DNA of 52,032 nucleotides from Corallococcus terminator. GTDB taxonomy: Bacteria > Myxococcota > Myxococcia > Myxococcales > Myxococcaceae. Numbering within the stretch: position 1 is the stretch's first letter; each line of letters opens with the position of its first letter. The position numbers were made by a program, and so were the translations under genes. The stretch is taken from NCBI RefSeq assembly GCF_003611635.1, contig NZ_RAVZ01000017.1, positions 1-52,032 on the forward strand, in the 5' to 3' direction. This document shows positions 7,513 to 16,212 of this stretch, in pieces. The notes beneath the pieces were generated by a model. It was given only the letters and a program-made list of their open reading frames with translations. It had not been told where the DNA came from and made no database searches.

Positions 7513-9939
7513 TTAGAGTCCGTTGGGGACCACGGTCACGGTGCCGGAGCCCCTGTTGGTCAGGATGAGATCGGCGTACCCATCCGCGTCCATGTCCGCG
7601 GTGGCGATGGCGTTGAGGCCAGGCGAGGCGCCGGTCGTGACGACGGTGCCCGCGGTGAAGCCTCCGTTGCCGTTGCCGGTCATCGGGCGGACGCCGCCCG
7701 AGGCCGCTGTCACGAGGATGTAGGCGTCGAGCTTGCCATCGCCGTTGAAGTCACCGGCCACGACGCCCAGCGCCGAGTTGGCGGCCGTATTGGTCGCGGC
7801 GGTTGACTGAGCGCCGCTCGCGAAGGTGCCGTTGCCGTTGCCTCTGAAGTAGAAGAGGAACCGGCCGGCCGCGCCGTTCGAGAGGATGTCGAGCGTGCCG
7901 TCGCCGTTGGCGTCGCCGAAGGCGATGCCCGCTGTCTGGCCGCTGGCGGAATTGCTGTAGGCGACGGGTGCGGCGAACGTGCCGTCTCCCTGGTTGATGA
8001 GGACCGACAGGCGTGCGCTGGCGGGGCTCGTCACCACGATGTCGGAGAAGCCATCGCCATTCAGGTCACGGCAGGCGATGGTCGACTGAGCGCCGCCGGT
8101 GCTCTGGATGCCGATGAACGTGGGCGCGCCGAAGTTGCCCGCGCCGGTGCCGAACAGCACGCTCACCTGGTTCTGGGTCACGCTTGTCGTGGCGATGTCA
8201 GCCACCCCGTTGGAATCGAAGTCTCCGGTGCAGAGGTGGACGGAGCCCGGGGTGCCCGTGGTGAAGCTCGTCGGCGCGCCGAAGGTCCCGGGCGCGCTCG
8301 AGCCCAGGTTCTTGTAGACGCTGATGTTTCCGTTGATGAGGGGCAGGTTGGTCTGGCCGTTGACGGTGACGGCGTCGAGCCACCCGTCGCCGTCCACGTC
8401 CACGGCCACCACCGCGTTGCTGGAGAGCGAGGCGCTCCCGTAGTTGACCTCCGACTGGACGCTGGCGTCGCCATTCCCCAGGAAGACGGAGAGCGAGCCA
8501 GAGGGAGTCTGGGTCGACCCGGATTCGGCATTGGCCACCAGGATGTCGAGCTTGCCGTCGCCATTCACATCGGCGACCGCCGGGGCCAGCGGGCTGTGGT
8601 TCGCGGGGGAGCTGACCGGCGTGCCGGGGACCTGTTCGGTGGGGGCGGTCTGGCAGGTGGCGTTCGAGCATATCTGTCCCGTCGAGCACACGATGCCGCA
8701 GGCGCCGCAACTGTTGGCGTCGCTCTGGAGGTTCACCTCGCAGCCGTCGGACGAGTTCGCGTTGCAGTCCGCGAGGGTGCCTGAGCAAGACTGGCAGATG
8801 TTCCCCTCGTAGGTGGGCGCGCACTTGCAGGTGTAGCTACCCACGCCGTCGATGCAGGTGCCACCGTTCAGGCAGGGGTTTGCGGCGCACTCGTCGATGT
8901 TGGTGCAGGTCACGCCGTCGCCCTCGTACCCCGCATTGCAGGCGCAGGTGAAGGAGCCTCCGCTGTTGGTGCAGGAGGCGTTTTCGTTGCAGTTGTCGGT
9001 ACCGGCGGCGCACTCGTCGATGTCGGTGCAGGTCACGCCGTCGCCCGCGTACCCCGCATTGCAGGCGCAGGTGAAGGAGCCCCCGGTGTTGGTGCAGGAG
9101 GCGTTTTCGTTGCAGTTGTCGGTACCGGCGGCGCACTCGTCGATGTCGGCGCAGGTCACGCCGTCGCCCGCGTACCCCGCATTGCAGGCGCAGGTGAAGG
9201 AGCCCCCGGTGTTGGTGCAGGAGGCGTTTTCGTTGCAGTTGTCGGTACCGGCGGCGCACTCGTCGATGTCGGTACACACTGTCGGCTGTCCCGTGCAGGT
9301 GTAGCCCGGCTCCACCTGGCAGACACTGTTACAGCCGTCTCCCGAGAGTTGATTGCCGTCGTCACAGGTTTCGGCTCCCCCCATCACCCCGTCACCACAG
9401 AAGGGCCGGATGGACGTCTCCACCGCGTCCACCTGATAGATCCCTAACAACGCGCCCCGCAGGCGCACGTAGCGATAGGGGTAGGTCCCGAGGTACCTCG
9501 CCACCGCGACATGGGTCCCCAGGCCCATGTGCAGCAGGCTGGAGCCGACGTGGGTCCCATCCGCCTTCAGGAAGTCCACCTGGGCCACCAGGAACACCGA
9601 CAGGCCATGGTAATAGACGCGCAGGTCGCCGGTGCCCTCCTCGCCCTGCCCCAGGTCCAGCACCAGCGCCGAGGTGAGCAGGCCCGGTATCGTCGCCCGC
9701 TGCCCGTCCGGTGCGCCCAGCGCCCTGTTCGGGTGGAGCACCGCCGGCGTGGTGCCCGGCGCCACCGCGTCCGCATACAAGTCCCACGGCGGCGCGAGCT
9801 CCTGGCTCACCTGCGTCAACGCCTCATCGCTTCCAGGCTCTGCCCCTTCGTCGAGGGGCTCCACACCGCAAGCGCCCAGTGACAAGGCCAGTGTCACGCC
9901 CAGCCCCCACGACCACAGCACACCTTGACGGCTTCGCAT
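7513..9939 (-). CDS. EGF-repeat / FG-GAP (VCBS) surface lipoprotein
   Basis: The 808-residue protein starts with a lipoprotein signal (LALSLGAC). A discoidin-like beta domain follows (to about residue 185), then a Myxococcus-type cysteine-rich repeat (CGDG...ETCDDGN...GDGCNSVC). Next come three nearly identical 41-residue calcium-binding EGF domains ([18 protein letters not shown]...) and a fourth, different EGF domain. The C-terminal half has at least six FG-GAP repeats ([72 protein letters not shown]), each with a calcium-loop DxDxDG, forming a beta-propeller like integrin alpha chains. A role in calcium-dependent surface adhesion or protein binding is likely. ATG 9939 follows GGGGGAGAAACAAG. 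Confidence 0.85.
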   Translation of the reverse strand: MRSRQGVLWSWGLGVTLALSLGACGVEPLDEGAEPGSDEALTQVSQELAPPWDLYADAVAPGTTPAVLHPNRALGAPDGQRATIPGLLTSALVLDLGQGEEGTGDLRVYYHGLSVFLVAQVDFLKADGTHVGSSLLHMGLGTHVAVARYLGTYPYRYVRLRGALLGIYQVDAVETSIRPFCGDGVMGGAETCDDGNQLSGDGCNSVCQVEPGYTCTGQPTVCTDIDECAAGTDNCNENASCTNTGGSFTCACNAGYAGDGVTCADIDECAAGTDNCNENASCTNTGGSFTCACNAGYAGDGVTCTDIDECAAGTDNCNENASCTNSGGSFTCACNAGYEGDGVTCTNIDECAANPCLNGGTCIDGVGSYTCKCAPTYEGNICQSCSGTLADCNANSSDGCEVNLQSDANSCGACGIVCSTGQICSNATCQTAPTEQVPGTPVSSPANHSPLAPAVADVNGDGKLDILVANAESGSTQTPSGSLSVFLGNGDASVQSEVNYGSASLSSNAVVAVDVDGDGWLDAVTVNGQTNLPLINGNISVYKNLGSSAPGTFGAPTSFTTGTPGSVHLCTGDFDSNGVADIATTSVTQNQVSVLFGTGAGNFGAPTFIGIQSTGGAQSTIACRDLNGDGFSDIVVTSPASARLSVLINQGDGTFAAPVAYSNSASGQTAGIAFGDANGDGTLDILSNGAAGRFLFYFRGNGNGTFASGAQSTAATNTAANSALGVVAGDFNGDGKLDAYILVTAASGGVRPMTGNGNGGFTAGTVVTTGASPGLNAIATADMDADGYADLILTNRGSGTVTVVPNGL
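8896..9264 (-). repeat. three tandem 123-bp repeats encoding identical EGF domains
   Basis: Three head-to-tail 123-bp units start at 8896, 9019 and 9142 and differ at only a few positions. Each encodes one 41-residue EGF module. The near-identity at the DNA level points to recent duplication or gene conversion and makes repeat-number variation likely. Confidence 0.95.
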
Positions 9940-10558
9940 CTTGTTTCTCCCCCAATGAGCAGGATGGAACCCGGAATGGATCATCTCCCCCCCATGGAAT
10001 GAAAGACACTATTCCTTTCTCCCTCCCGCTTTTCCAGCAATATGCAAATGGCCAGCGTCCTCTGGCGACCAGCCAGAAAGCACTTGAGAACCATGGACAC
10101 AGAGTCCATGACATGCATTTGAGCGCCTCCGCGAATCGGGGGGATGAGGGGGGCACAGCGCACCTCCGACTGCGCCGGTGAGCCCCAGGAGCGTGGCCAG
10201 GCGTCAGACCTTCGAGCGGAGGTGACGCCAGCACAACCGCAAGTGCCAGTCATCATCTGTTCCCGCACGTCCGCGAAGTAGAAGGGGGCTGCTCGTGTGG
10301 CTGGAACTCTCGCGCCTGGGCTTGTCATGAACCGCCGTTACGCCTGGAACCCGAGTCCTGGCGCTATGACATATACGGGGAATCCACATGTGCCCGTCCG
10401 CCTTGGCGCTCATAAATGCAGACGCAGTGCATCTCCTTCATTCGGCGGAGGCGCCGGGGCATGTCGCGAATTGATGAGGGTCTTTAATTCAAACGACAAA
10501 TGTCAGAGTGATGTGGTTGTCTCCTGTTCCCCGGAATGCCTTCCGGAAAGGAGGCACC
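9940..10558. other. divergent intergenic region
   Basis: This 619-bp gap separates the divergently transcribed EGF/FG-GAP lipoprotein and astacin genes and must hold both promoters. It is AT-richer than its surroundings near 10001-10060 and 10470-10510. An imperfect palindrome ATGGAC(acaga)GTCCAT lies near 10092-10108. No convincing gene was found in it. Confidence 0.5.
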
Positions 10559-11887
10559 ATGCTTCGAAGCACATTGAAGTCCGCGCTGGTTGCACTGTTC
10601 ATCCCCAGCCTGCTGCTCACCGCTTGCGGTGAGGGACTGGAGTCGCGTCCCGCCCTGGACCCGGAGATGGCCCGAGTGCCGGCTGGCGCCCCGGTTCGCG
10701 AGGGCTACGCCTGGAACGCCGCGAGAGGGAAGCTGGTGCCAGTGAAGTACGCCGAGGTGGATGGACTGGCCATCCTCGATGGAGACATGGTTCTCGGCAC
10801 GGTGGAGGAGATGGAGGCGCGCGTGCGCGAGGTGAAGGCCCGGGGAGGTCTCGACGCCCCGGGGGTCCAGGCCCAGGGCGTGGCCATCACCGGGGCAAAC
10901 TTCCGCTGGCCCAACTCCGAGGTGCCCTACACCATCGACGCGGCTGTGCCAAACCAGGCGCGAATCACGGATGCCATCAATCACTGGCAACAGCGTACGC
11001 ACCTGCGCTTCGTGCAGCGCAACGTGCTCAATGCGGCGCTGTACCCGAACTACGTCAACTTCCAGACGGGCACCGGGTGCAGTGCCCACGTGGGACGGAT
11101 TGGTGGCAGGCAGATGGTGTCGCTGGAGGCCGCGTGCAGCACGGGCAACATCATCCATGAAATCGGACACGCCCTGGGTCTGTGGCACGAGCAGTCGCGC
11201 GAGGACCGCAATAACTACGTGCTCATCCGGCCCGAGAACATCACCGCGGGCTATGAGCAGAACTTCAGCCAGCAGATCGCCGACGGTGACGACATCCTCG
11301 CCTATGACTACGGCTCCATCATGCACTACCCGAGGACGGCGTTCTCGAGGAATGGGCTACCCACCATCGAACCACTGGGGGGGCAGGCCATCGGGCAGCG
11401 CGATTCGCTGAGCATCACGGATGCGGCAACCGTGGCGCGTCTCTATTCGAGAACCATCTCCCTGCGTGCCTTGCGCGGCCACTACGTGGTGGCCGAGGGC
11501 GGCGGCGGCGGCGCGGTGAACGCCAATCGTGCCGCCGTGGGTGCCTGGGAGCGGTTCCAACTGGTGGACCGCAACGGCTTCGAGTTGCAGACCGGAGACC
11601 TCATCCACCTGCAGACGGCCTCAGGTAACTATGTCATGGCCGTGAACGGTGGCGGCGCGGGGGTGACAGCCACCCCCACGGCGCCTGGCAACTATGAAAC
11701 CTTCCGCATCTTGAAGATAGCCGGCACGGGCCTGCTCACCATCGGCACCGGAGACACCGTGGCCCTGTCGACGAACGAACTCCTCAATCCCCGCTACCTG
11801 TATGCCGATAACGGTGGCGACGGCTCGGTGTATGCCGCCGGCGCCGCCGTGGGGCAATGGGAGCAGTTCACCATCACCTTCTACTGA
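10559..11887 (+). CDS. astacin-like (M12A) metalloprotease lipoprotein with C-terminal beta-trefoil-like domain
   Basis: The 442-residue protein has a lipoprotein signal (PSLLLTAC). Its catalytic domain carries the complete astacin motif HEIGHALGLWHEQSR at about residue 200 and the Met-turn SIMHYPR. A propeptide-like segment (residues 25-110) precedes RWPNSEVPYTI, the usual start of the mature enzyme. After about residue 300 there is a ~140-residue glycine-rich domain with repeated motifs (LRALRGHYVVAEGGGGGAV, HLQTASGNYVMAVNGGGAGV, RYLYADNGGDGSVYAAGAAV) typical of fascin-like beta-trefoils, which bind carbohydrate or actin-like ligands. The start has AAAGGAGG six bases upstream. Secreted or surface proteolysis of prey or matrix is likely. 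Confidence 0.9.
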   Translation: MLRSTLKSALVALFIPSLLLTACGEGLESRPALDPEMARVPAGAPVREGYAWNAARGKLVPVKYAEVDGLAILDGDMVLGTVEEMEARVREVKARGGLDAPGVQAQGVAITGANFRWPNSEVPYTIDAAVPNQARITDAINHWQQRTHLRFVQRNVLNAALYPNYVNFQTGTGCSAHVGRIGGRQMVSLEAACSTGNIIHEIGHALGLWHEQSREDRNNYVLIRPENITAGYEQNFSQQIADGDDILAYDYGSIMHYPRTAFSRNGLPTIEPLGGQAIGQRDSLSITDAATVARLYSRTISLRALRGHYVVAEGGGGGAVNANRAAVGAWERFQLVDRNGFELQTGDLIHLQTASGNYVMAVNGGGAGVTATPTAPGNYETFRILKIAGTGLLTIGTGDTVALSTNELLNPRYLYADNGGDGSVYAAGAAVGQWEQFTITFY

Positions 11888-12343
11888 GGGACGGGGTAGG
11901 GCCGAGGTGAAGTTGCCCCGGTTCCGCAGAGCGTTCCGCGCTTTCGCCCTCAAGCGGCAGCGCGGTGCGTCTTCTCGTAACCAGCGGGTGACTCGTAGTC
12001 GAGCGCGGAGTGGCGTCGGAGCGGGTTATACCAGTCCTTGATGAAGCGGAAGACGGCCCCTGGGCGATCGCCAACCAGAAGCGTTCTCGGTGCTCACGCC
12101 GCCCTACGGATGGACGACCGGGCGACGACATGGGAGGGCGTCCAGCTTGGGCAGACCGTCGACGAATCCTTGCAGCCATCGCAACTCCTCAGCTTCGAGT
12201 GTTGCGACAACCCGTTGAATCCACCCAAGACAGCCCTGTTGAGTTCGAGCGAATGGCCACAACGAAGAGGCTGGCAGCGCAACCAACCTGTCTACGCAAC
12301 CGGGCCACGCCCAATGCTGCTTGAGCCCCCTTGGGGGGCACGC
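11888..12343. other. intergenic region containing an IS3 tail
   Basis: Apart from the IS3-type transposase tail at 11950-12075, nothing recognisable is encoded. Short open frames around 12100-12290 have no homology that I can name. Confidence 0.5.
11950..12075 (-). mobile_element. IS3-family transposase C-terminal remnant
   Basis: Read on the minus strand, the sequence encodes the extreme C-terminus of an IS3-type OrfB: FIKDWYNPLRRHSALDYESP followed by AGYEKTHRAAA and a stop. Everything upstream of this (the DDE core) is missing or unrecognisable. Confidence 0.8.
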
Positions 12344-12670
12344 TCATGTGGCTGAGTAATGCACCGACGGCGACTCGCCTGGAAAGGTGGGGATCTGCTC
12401 GAGGAGCTGCTCGTCCACGAAGCACCAGGCCCAGTCCTCCCCAGGCTCGAAGGATTTGATGACCGGGTGGGAGCTGGCGTGGAAGTGCCGGGTCGCGTGG
12501 CGTGACGGCGAGTCGTCGCAGCAGCCCACGTGCCCGCAGGTCAGGCACAGCCTGAGATGGACCCATTCACCTCCGTCCCTCAGACACTCGACACATCCGT
12601 GGCCGGTGGGGTGGATGGGATCCGTCCGCTGATGCGCGGTCGCTTCCAGGTGGGAACATGCCTTCTTCAT
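12344..12670 (-). CDS. UBP-type zinc-finger protein
   Basis: The 108-residue protein is essentially one UBP (ubiquitin-hydrolase-type) zinc finger. Its cysteine/histidine ligands lie in CSHL, GCVECL, LRLCLTCGHVGCCD, RHATRHFHASSHPV and an aromatic WAWC. In eukaryotes this domain grips the free C-terminal Gly-Gly of ubiquitin. Bacterial stand-alone versions are common but functionally undefined. It starts 69 bp downstream of the flavoprotein gene on the same strand, and the two look like one operon. I recall the pairing of UBP fingers with CNB/thioredoxin-reductase-like proteins from other bacteria, which suggests a shared function. The ligand for the finger here is unknown. Confidence 0.88.
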   Translation of the reverse strand: MKKACSHLEATAHQRTDPIHPTGHGCVECLRDGGEWVHLRLCLTCGHVGCCDDSPSRHATRHFHASSHPVIKSFEPGEDWAWCFVDEQLLEQIPTFPGESPSVHYSAT

Positions 12671-12739
12671 GGCTCGCGCTCCGTGTGAGGGCCTGCATCC
12701 GAGGGCCCCGGGTGTCGAACATCGGGGATATGAGAGGGC

Positions 12740-14491
12740 CTATCGCAATGCGTGTGGCGGCCCCTGCGTGCTGGCGCGTCGGGATTCGGACGCTCGGGTG
12801 GAAGCCAGGCAGGAATGCACCTGCGACACCACGGCCGAGCCCTCGCCGATCGCCGCGCCCACCCGCTTGACCGAGTCCGAACGCGCATCGCCGATGGCGA
12901 AGACGCCGGGCAGGGTCGTCTCCAACGCGAACGGTGCCCGCCCGATGGCCGCCCAGGCTTCCGCATGGAGTGGCTGCTCGCCGGGCGCCACGCCCGTGCG
13001 CACGAATCCCTTCGCGTCCAGCGCGACACCGCAGCCCGTGAGCCAATCCGTGGCCGGGTCCGCCCCGATGAAGAGGAAGAGATGACGCACCTCGTGCTCC
13101 TCCTCCCGCCCGCTGGGCAGGTGCCGCCAGCGCACACTCCGCAGGCCCCGTTCGTCCGAGCCGGCCAGCGCCACGACCTCCGTCTCCAGCAGCAGCTCAA
13201 TGCGAGGGGATGCGGCCAGGCGCTCGACCAGGTAGCTGGACATGCTCGCGGCGAGCTCCGGGCCCCGCACGAGCACGCGAACCCGACGCGCGTGGTTCGC
13301 GAGGAATACGGCCGCCTGGCCCGCGGAGTTGCCACCGCCGACGAGCACGACCTCCTCGCCGTCGCACATGCGCGCTTCGATGGGGCTGGCCCAGTAGAAG
13401 ACCCCACGGCCTTCGAACTGGGCGAGGTTCGCGAGCGCGGGGCGGCGGTAGCGTGCGCCGCTGGCCACCACCACGGTCCGCGTGCGCACCGTGCGCCCGT
13501 CGGTCAGCTCGAGCGCGAGCGACGCATCAGGGTCCGCGCAGCGCAGGGTGGCGACCTGCGCCGGAATGGCCATCTCCACGCCGAACTTCTGGGCCTGCAC
13601 ATAGGCGCGCGCGGTGAGGGCCTGACCGGTGATGCCCGTGGGGAAGCCCAGATAGTTCTCGATGCGTGAACTGGCGCCCGCCTGCCCTCCGAAGGCCCGC
13701 TGATCCAGGACGAGTACCCGCAGCCCCTCGGAGGCCGCGTACACGGCGGTGGAGAGCCCCGCGGGACCCGCCCCCACCACGGCAACGTCATAGTGCGTCT
13801 CGAAGGCCCCCTCCGGAAGCAGGCCGAGCGTTCGGGCAAGGGTGCTCTCCGAGGGGTTCTTCAAGACCGAGCCATCGGGGCACACCACGAGCGGAAACTC
13901 CTCCACGCGTGGCGCGTAGCGCTCGATCAGCAAGGCCGCCTCGCCCCCCTGTTCCGGGTCCAGCGCGAGATACGGGTGGCCGTTGCGCGAGAGGAAGCCC
14001 TCCAGGCGGACCCTGCCCGCGCTTTCGGGAGGGCCGACCAGGACAGGGCCGCCAGCACCGGTTTCGAGAAGGCCCACACGGCGCAGGATGAGGGCACGCA
14101 TGATGCGCTCGCCGAGGTTCGCCTCCGCCACCATCAGAGCGCGCAGCCGGTGTGGGGGGATGACCAGCACCTCTACCTCGCCCACCGCGTGAGCGTCGAC
14201 GAGCGAGGGGCGGCCAGAGAGCTGGGCCACCTCACCCAGGAACTGTCCCGGGCCATCCTCCACGATGAGAATGGAGTGCCCCAGGCCATCGCGCCGGGAG
14301 ATGGCCACGCGGCCCCGGACGACCACGAACATCCCAGGGCCCGGTTGCCCGGCCGCGACGAGGCACTCCCCATCAGGGACGTGCCGGACCTCACCGAAGC
14401 GCAGCATGTGCTCTTGATCCCGGGCATCCAGGACGGGGAACATCTGGGAGCGGCGCGACTCGAGGTCTGGGGGCAAGGGAGCGGGAATCAT
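12740..14491 (-). CDS. cyclic-nucleotide-binding domain fused to thioredoxin-reductase-like FAD oxidoreductase
   Basis: The 583-residue protein has an N-terminal cNMP-binding fold (about 15-140: LVAAGQPGPGMFVVVRGRVAIS, GQFLGEVAQLSGRPS). A short thioredoxin-like or linker segment follows, then a thioredoxin-reductase-type flavoprotein from about 235. FAD binding is clear (YDVAVVGAGPAGLSTAVYAA; FAIGDARSDSVKRVGAAIGEG), as is NAD(P)H binding (VVLVGGGNSAGQAAVFLA). Where thioredoxin reductases have the redox CxxC, this protein has YWASPIEARMC, so it cannot do the normal dithiol exchange. It is probably a cytoplasmic NAD(P)H-dependent flavoenzyme gated by a cyclic nucleotide. Start 14491 skips a His/Val-rich upstream extension. 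The UBP zinc finger follows. Confidence 0.88.
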   Translation of the reverse strand: MIPAPLPPDLESRRSQMFPVLDARDQEHMLRFGEVRHVPDGECLVAAGQPGPGMFVVVRGRVAISRRDGLGHSILIVEDGPGQFLGEVAQLSGRPSLVDAHAVGEVEVLVIPPHRLRALMVAEANLGERIMRALILRRVGLLETGAGGPVLVGPPESAGRVRLEGFLSRNGHPYLALDPEQGGEAALLIERYAPRVEEFPLVVCPDGSVLKNPSESTLARTLGLLPEGAFETHYDVAVVGAGPAGLSTAVYAASEGLRVLVLDQRAFGGQAGASSRIENYLGFPTGITGQALTARAYVQAQKFGVEMAIPAQVATLRCADPDASLALELTDGRTVRTRTVVVASGARYRRPALANLAQFEGRGVFYWASPIEARMCDGEEVVLVGGGNSAGQAAVFLANHARRVRVLVRGPELAASMSSYLVERLAASPRIELLLETEVVALAGSDERGLRSVRWRHLPSGREEEHEVRHLFLFIGADPATDWLTGCGVALDAKGFVRTGVAPGEQPLHAEAWAAIGRAPFALETTLPGVFAIGDARSDSVKRVGAAIGEGSAVVSQVHSCLASTRASESRRASTQGPPHALR

Positions 14492-14647
14492 GAGCGTGCC
14501 CAAAGCATGGACATGGGACGCCCAGACGACATGAACATGGGCATGGTGCACTTTCGTGCACTGAGCGTCGCCCGCTTCCGTAGAGGCGGCAGCGCTTTAT
14601 CGAACCCTCTCTCACCAGGCCAGAGGGGCCGCCGATGACTCACTGTT

Positions 14648-15094
14648 TCATTCCTCGCCCGCGAAGGAGCCGATCAGGTCTTCGATGACGGCTCCGGCTG
14701 TTGCGTCCGTTGCGTCCGCGGTCACCCACACGAGCAGGTCGCCATTGACCGTTCCGTCGCCCTGCAGGCCTTGGGGCACGTGTGCCTTCAGCCAGTCCTC
14801 CGCGACACGCGCGTCCTTGTAGTTGTTGAACAAATAGACCGACGCCCGGATCGAACTCGCCGTCCTGCGCCGGCCGAAACCCGCCTGGGCGCCGAGGTCC
14901 TGGACAGCGGGAGTCGGCTCGGTCGGCGAGAACTCCGCGTTGCCCGCGCCATGGCGCAACAGTGCCTCGCCTCGTCGGAGAAAGGGATCGTTCAGGTTCA
15001 CGGGGCTCCTTGGCGGCGGGTTGCTGGCACACGCGCACAGCAGCAGCGAGAAGAACAGCGCGAGGCGGGCAGACAGCGTGAGCAGGGGTCGCAT
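14648..15094 (-). CDS. hypothetical lipoprotein
   Basis: The 148-residue product begins with a clear lipoprotein signal (LALFFSLLLCAC). The mature part has a proline-rich linker, then SSIRASVYLFNNYKDARVAEDWLKAHVPQGLQ and a C-terminal VWVTADATDATAGAVIEDLI. I recognise no family. I chose ATG 15094 because the frame upstream is antisense to the IS4 remnant. It is transcribed toward the flavoprotein gene but separated from it by about 155 bp. Confidence 0.65.
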   Translation of the reverse strand: MRPLLTLSARLALFFSLLLCACASNPPPRSPVNLNDPFLRRGEALLRHGAGNAEFSPTEPTPAVQDLGAQAGFGRRRTASSIRASVYLFNNYKDARVAEDWLKAHVPQGLQGDGTVNGDLLVWVTADATDATAGAVIEDLIGSFAGEE

Positions 15095-15245
15095 GGGTTC
15101 ATGCGATGATACCCTTGTCAGCGGGCCAGTCAGCGAGCTGAGCGATCCCCGCAATTGAGCGAGCAGATCGTCAGCCTCCTCCCTGACAGCTCCGTGCGGG
15201 GAGGAGTGGTGGGGTGCAGGAAGAGAGGCCCTGCTGGTACGCAAG

Positions 15246-16020
15246 GTGGCCATCAACGAAGAGCAGGTGCTGGCGTCCCTGGAGAACTTGTTCGAGGAAG
15301 ACCTGCACGCAAAGAGAGTGCTGTCGCTGGCGCATGCGACGTTGGGCGTGGTGCAGGCCGCGTCCCTGTCGGTGCACGCGATTGGCCAAGCGCTGGCGTG
15401 GGCGCGAGGCGGCGTGCAGAAGCACGGCATCAAGCAGGTGGACCGGCTGCTGTCCAACGAGGCGGTGGACGTGTGGAAACTGGCGGCCTCGTGGGTGCCG
15501 TACGTGCTGGCCGAGCGCATCGACGCGCTGAAGGTGACGGTGCTGGCGGACCGGACGCCGGTGCCGGCGGTTGGTGCTGGTGCACCAGAAGGGCATGAAG
15601 GAGTCGTGGTGTCTGGCCACCAGCCTGGGCCGTGCCAGCGCGCGCCAGGTGGTGGACCTCTACTCCCGGCGCTTCTCGTGTGAGGAGACGTTCTGGGACG
15701 TCAAGGACTTGAGATTCGGCATGGGGTTGTCCGCGGTGCACGTGAAGCGTCCCGAGCGGCGCGACAGGCTGCTGCTGGTGAGCGCATTGGCTCAGGTCCT
15801 GCTGACACTGCTGGGCGCCGCCGGAGAGAGCCTCGGCATGGAGAAGGGATTGAAGGCCAACACGGCCAAGACGCGCACCTACTCGCTCTTCCGTCAGGGC
15901 TGCATGTATTACCAGGCCATCCCCATGATGAAGGAGGAGCAACTGCTTCCGCTCGTCGAGCGCTTCGCCGAACTTCTTCACCGCCACCCCATCTTCCAGG
16001 AGGCTCTCGGCTTCATATGA
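15246..16020 (+). pseudogene. IS4-family transposase, internally deleted
   Basis: The 5' part (MAINEEQVLASLENLFEEDL ... VTVLADRT) and the 3' part (VLVHQKGMKESWCLATSLGR ... EALGFI) belong to one IS4-type transposase but sit in different frames, joined near 15555-15575. The middle containing the catalytic aspartates is deleted. The signature Y-(2)-R-(3)-E-(6)-K is intact in YSRRFSCEETFWDVK. The protein should be inactive. No flanking inverted repeats are obvious. Confidence 0.85.
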
Positions 16021-16212
16021 GGGGATGGCTCAGCTCCCCGAGGCCAGCGCCTGCTGCAAGCCGTGCCGCGCAACCGAGGGCGCGTCACCACCGACGCCCA
16101 GGGCTACTTCCGCCACGCGGGCTACCTTGCTCGCGTCGACTGAGGAGCGCTGTGAGCCCGTTTGGCAGGGCCTGCTTGCTATCCCCCCCGCCGTCCGTGC
16201 CAGTCTTGCCGG

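Noticed and set aside
8896-9264. CRISPR-like array
   Set aside because: The 123-bp units are contiguous coding repeats without spacers. They encode EGF domains.
12104-12286. 60-codon minus-strand frame (ATLEAEELRWLQGFVDGLPK)
   Set aside because: It looks slightly protein-like but has no start signal, no recognisable family and lies within IS debris.
16030-16212. Small gene between the IS4 remnant and the DUF1592 gene
   Set aside because: No frame has a good ribosome site with convincing codon bias. It is only the promoter region.
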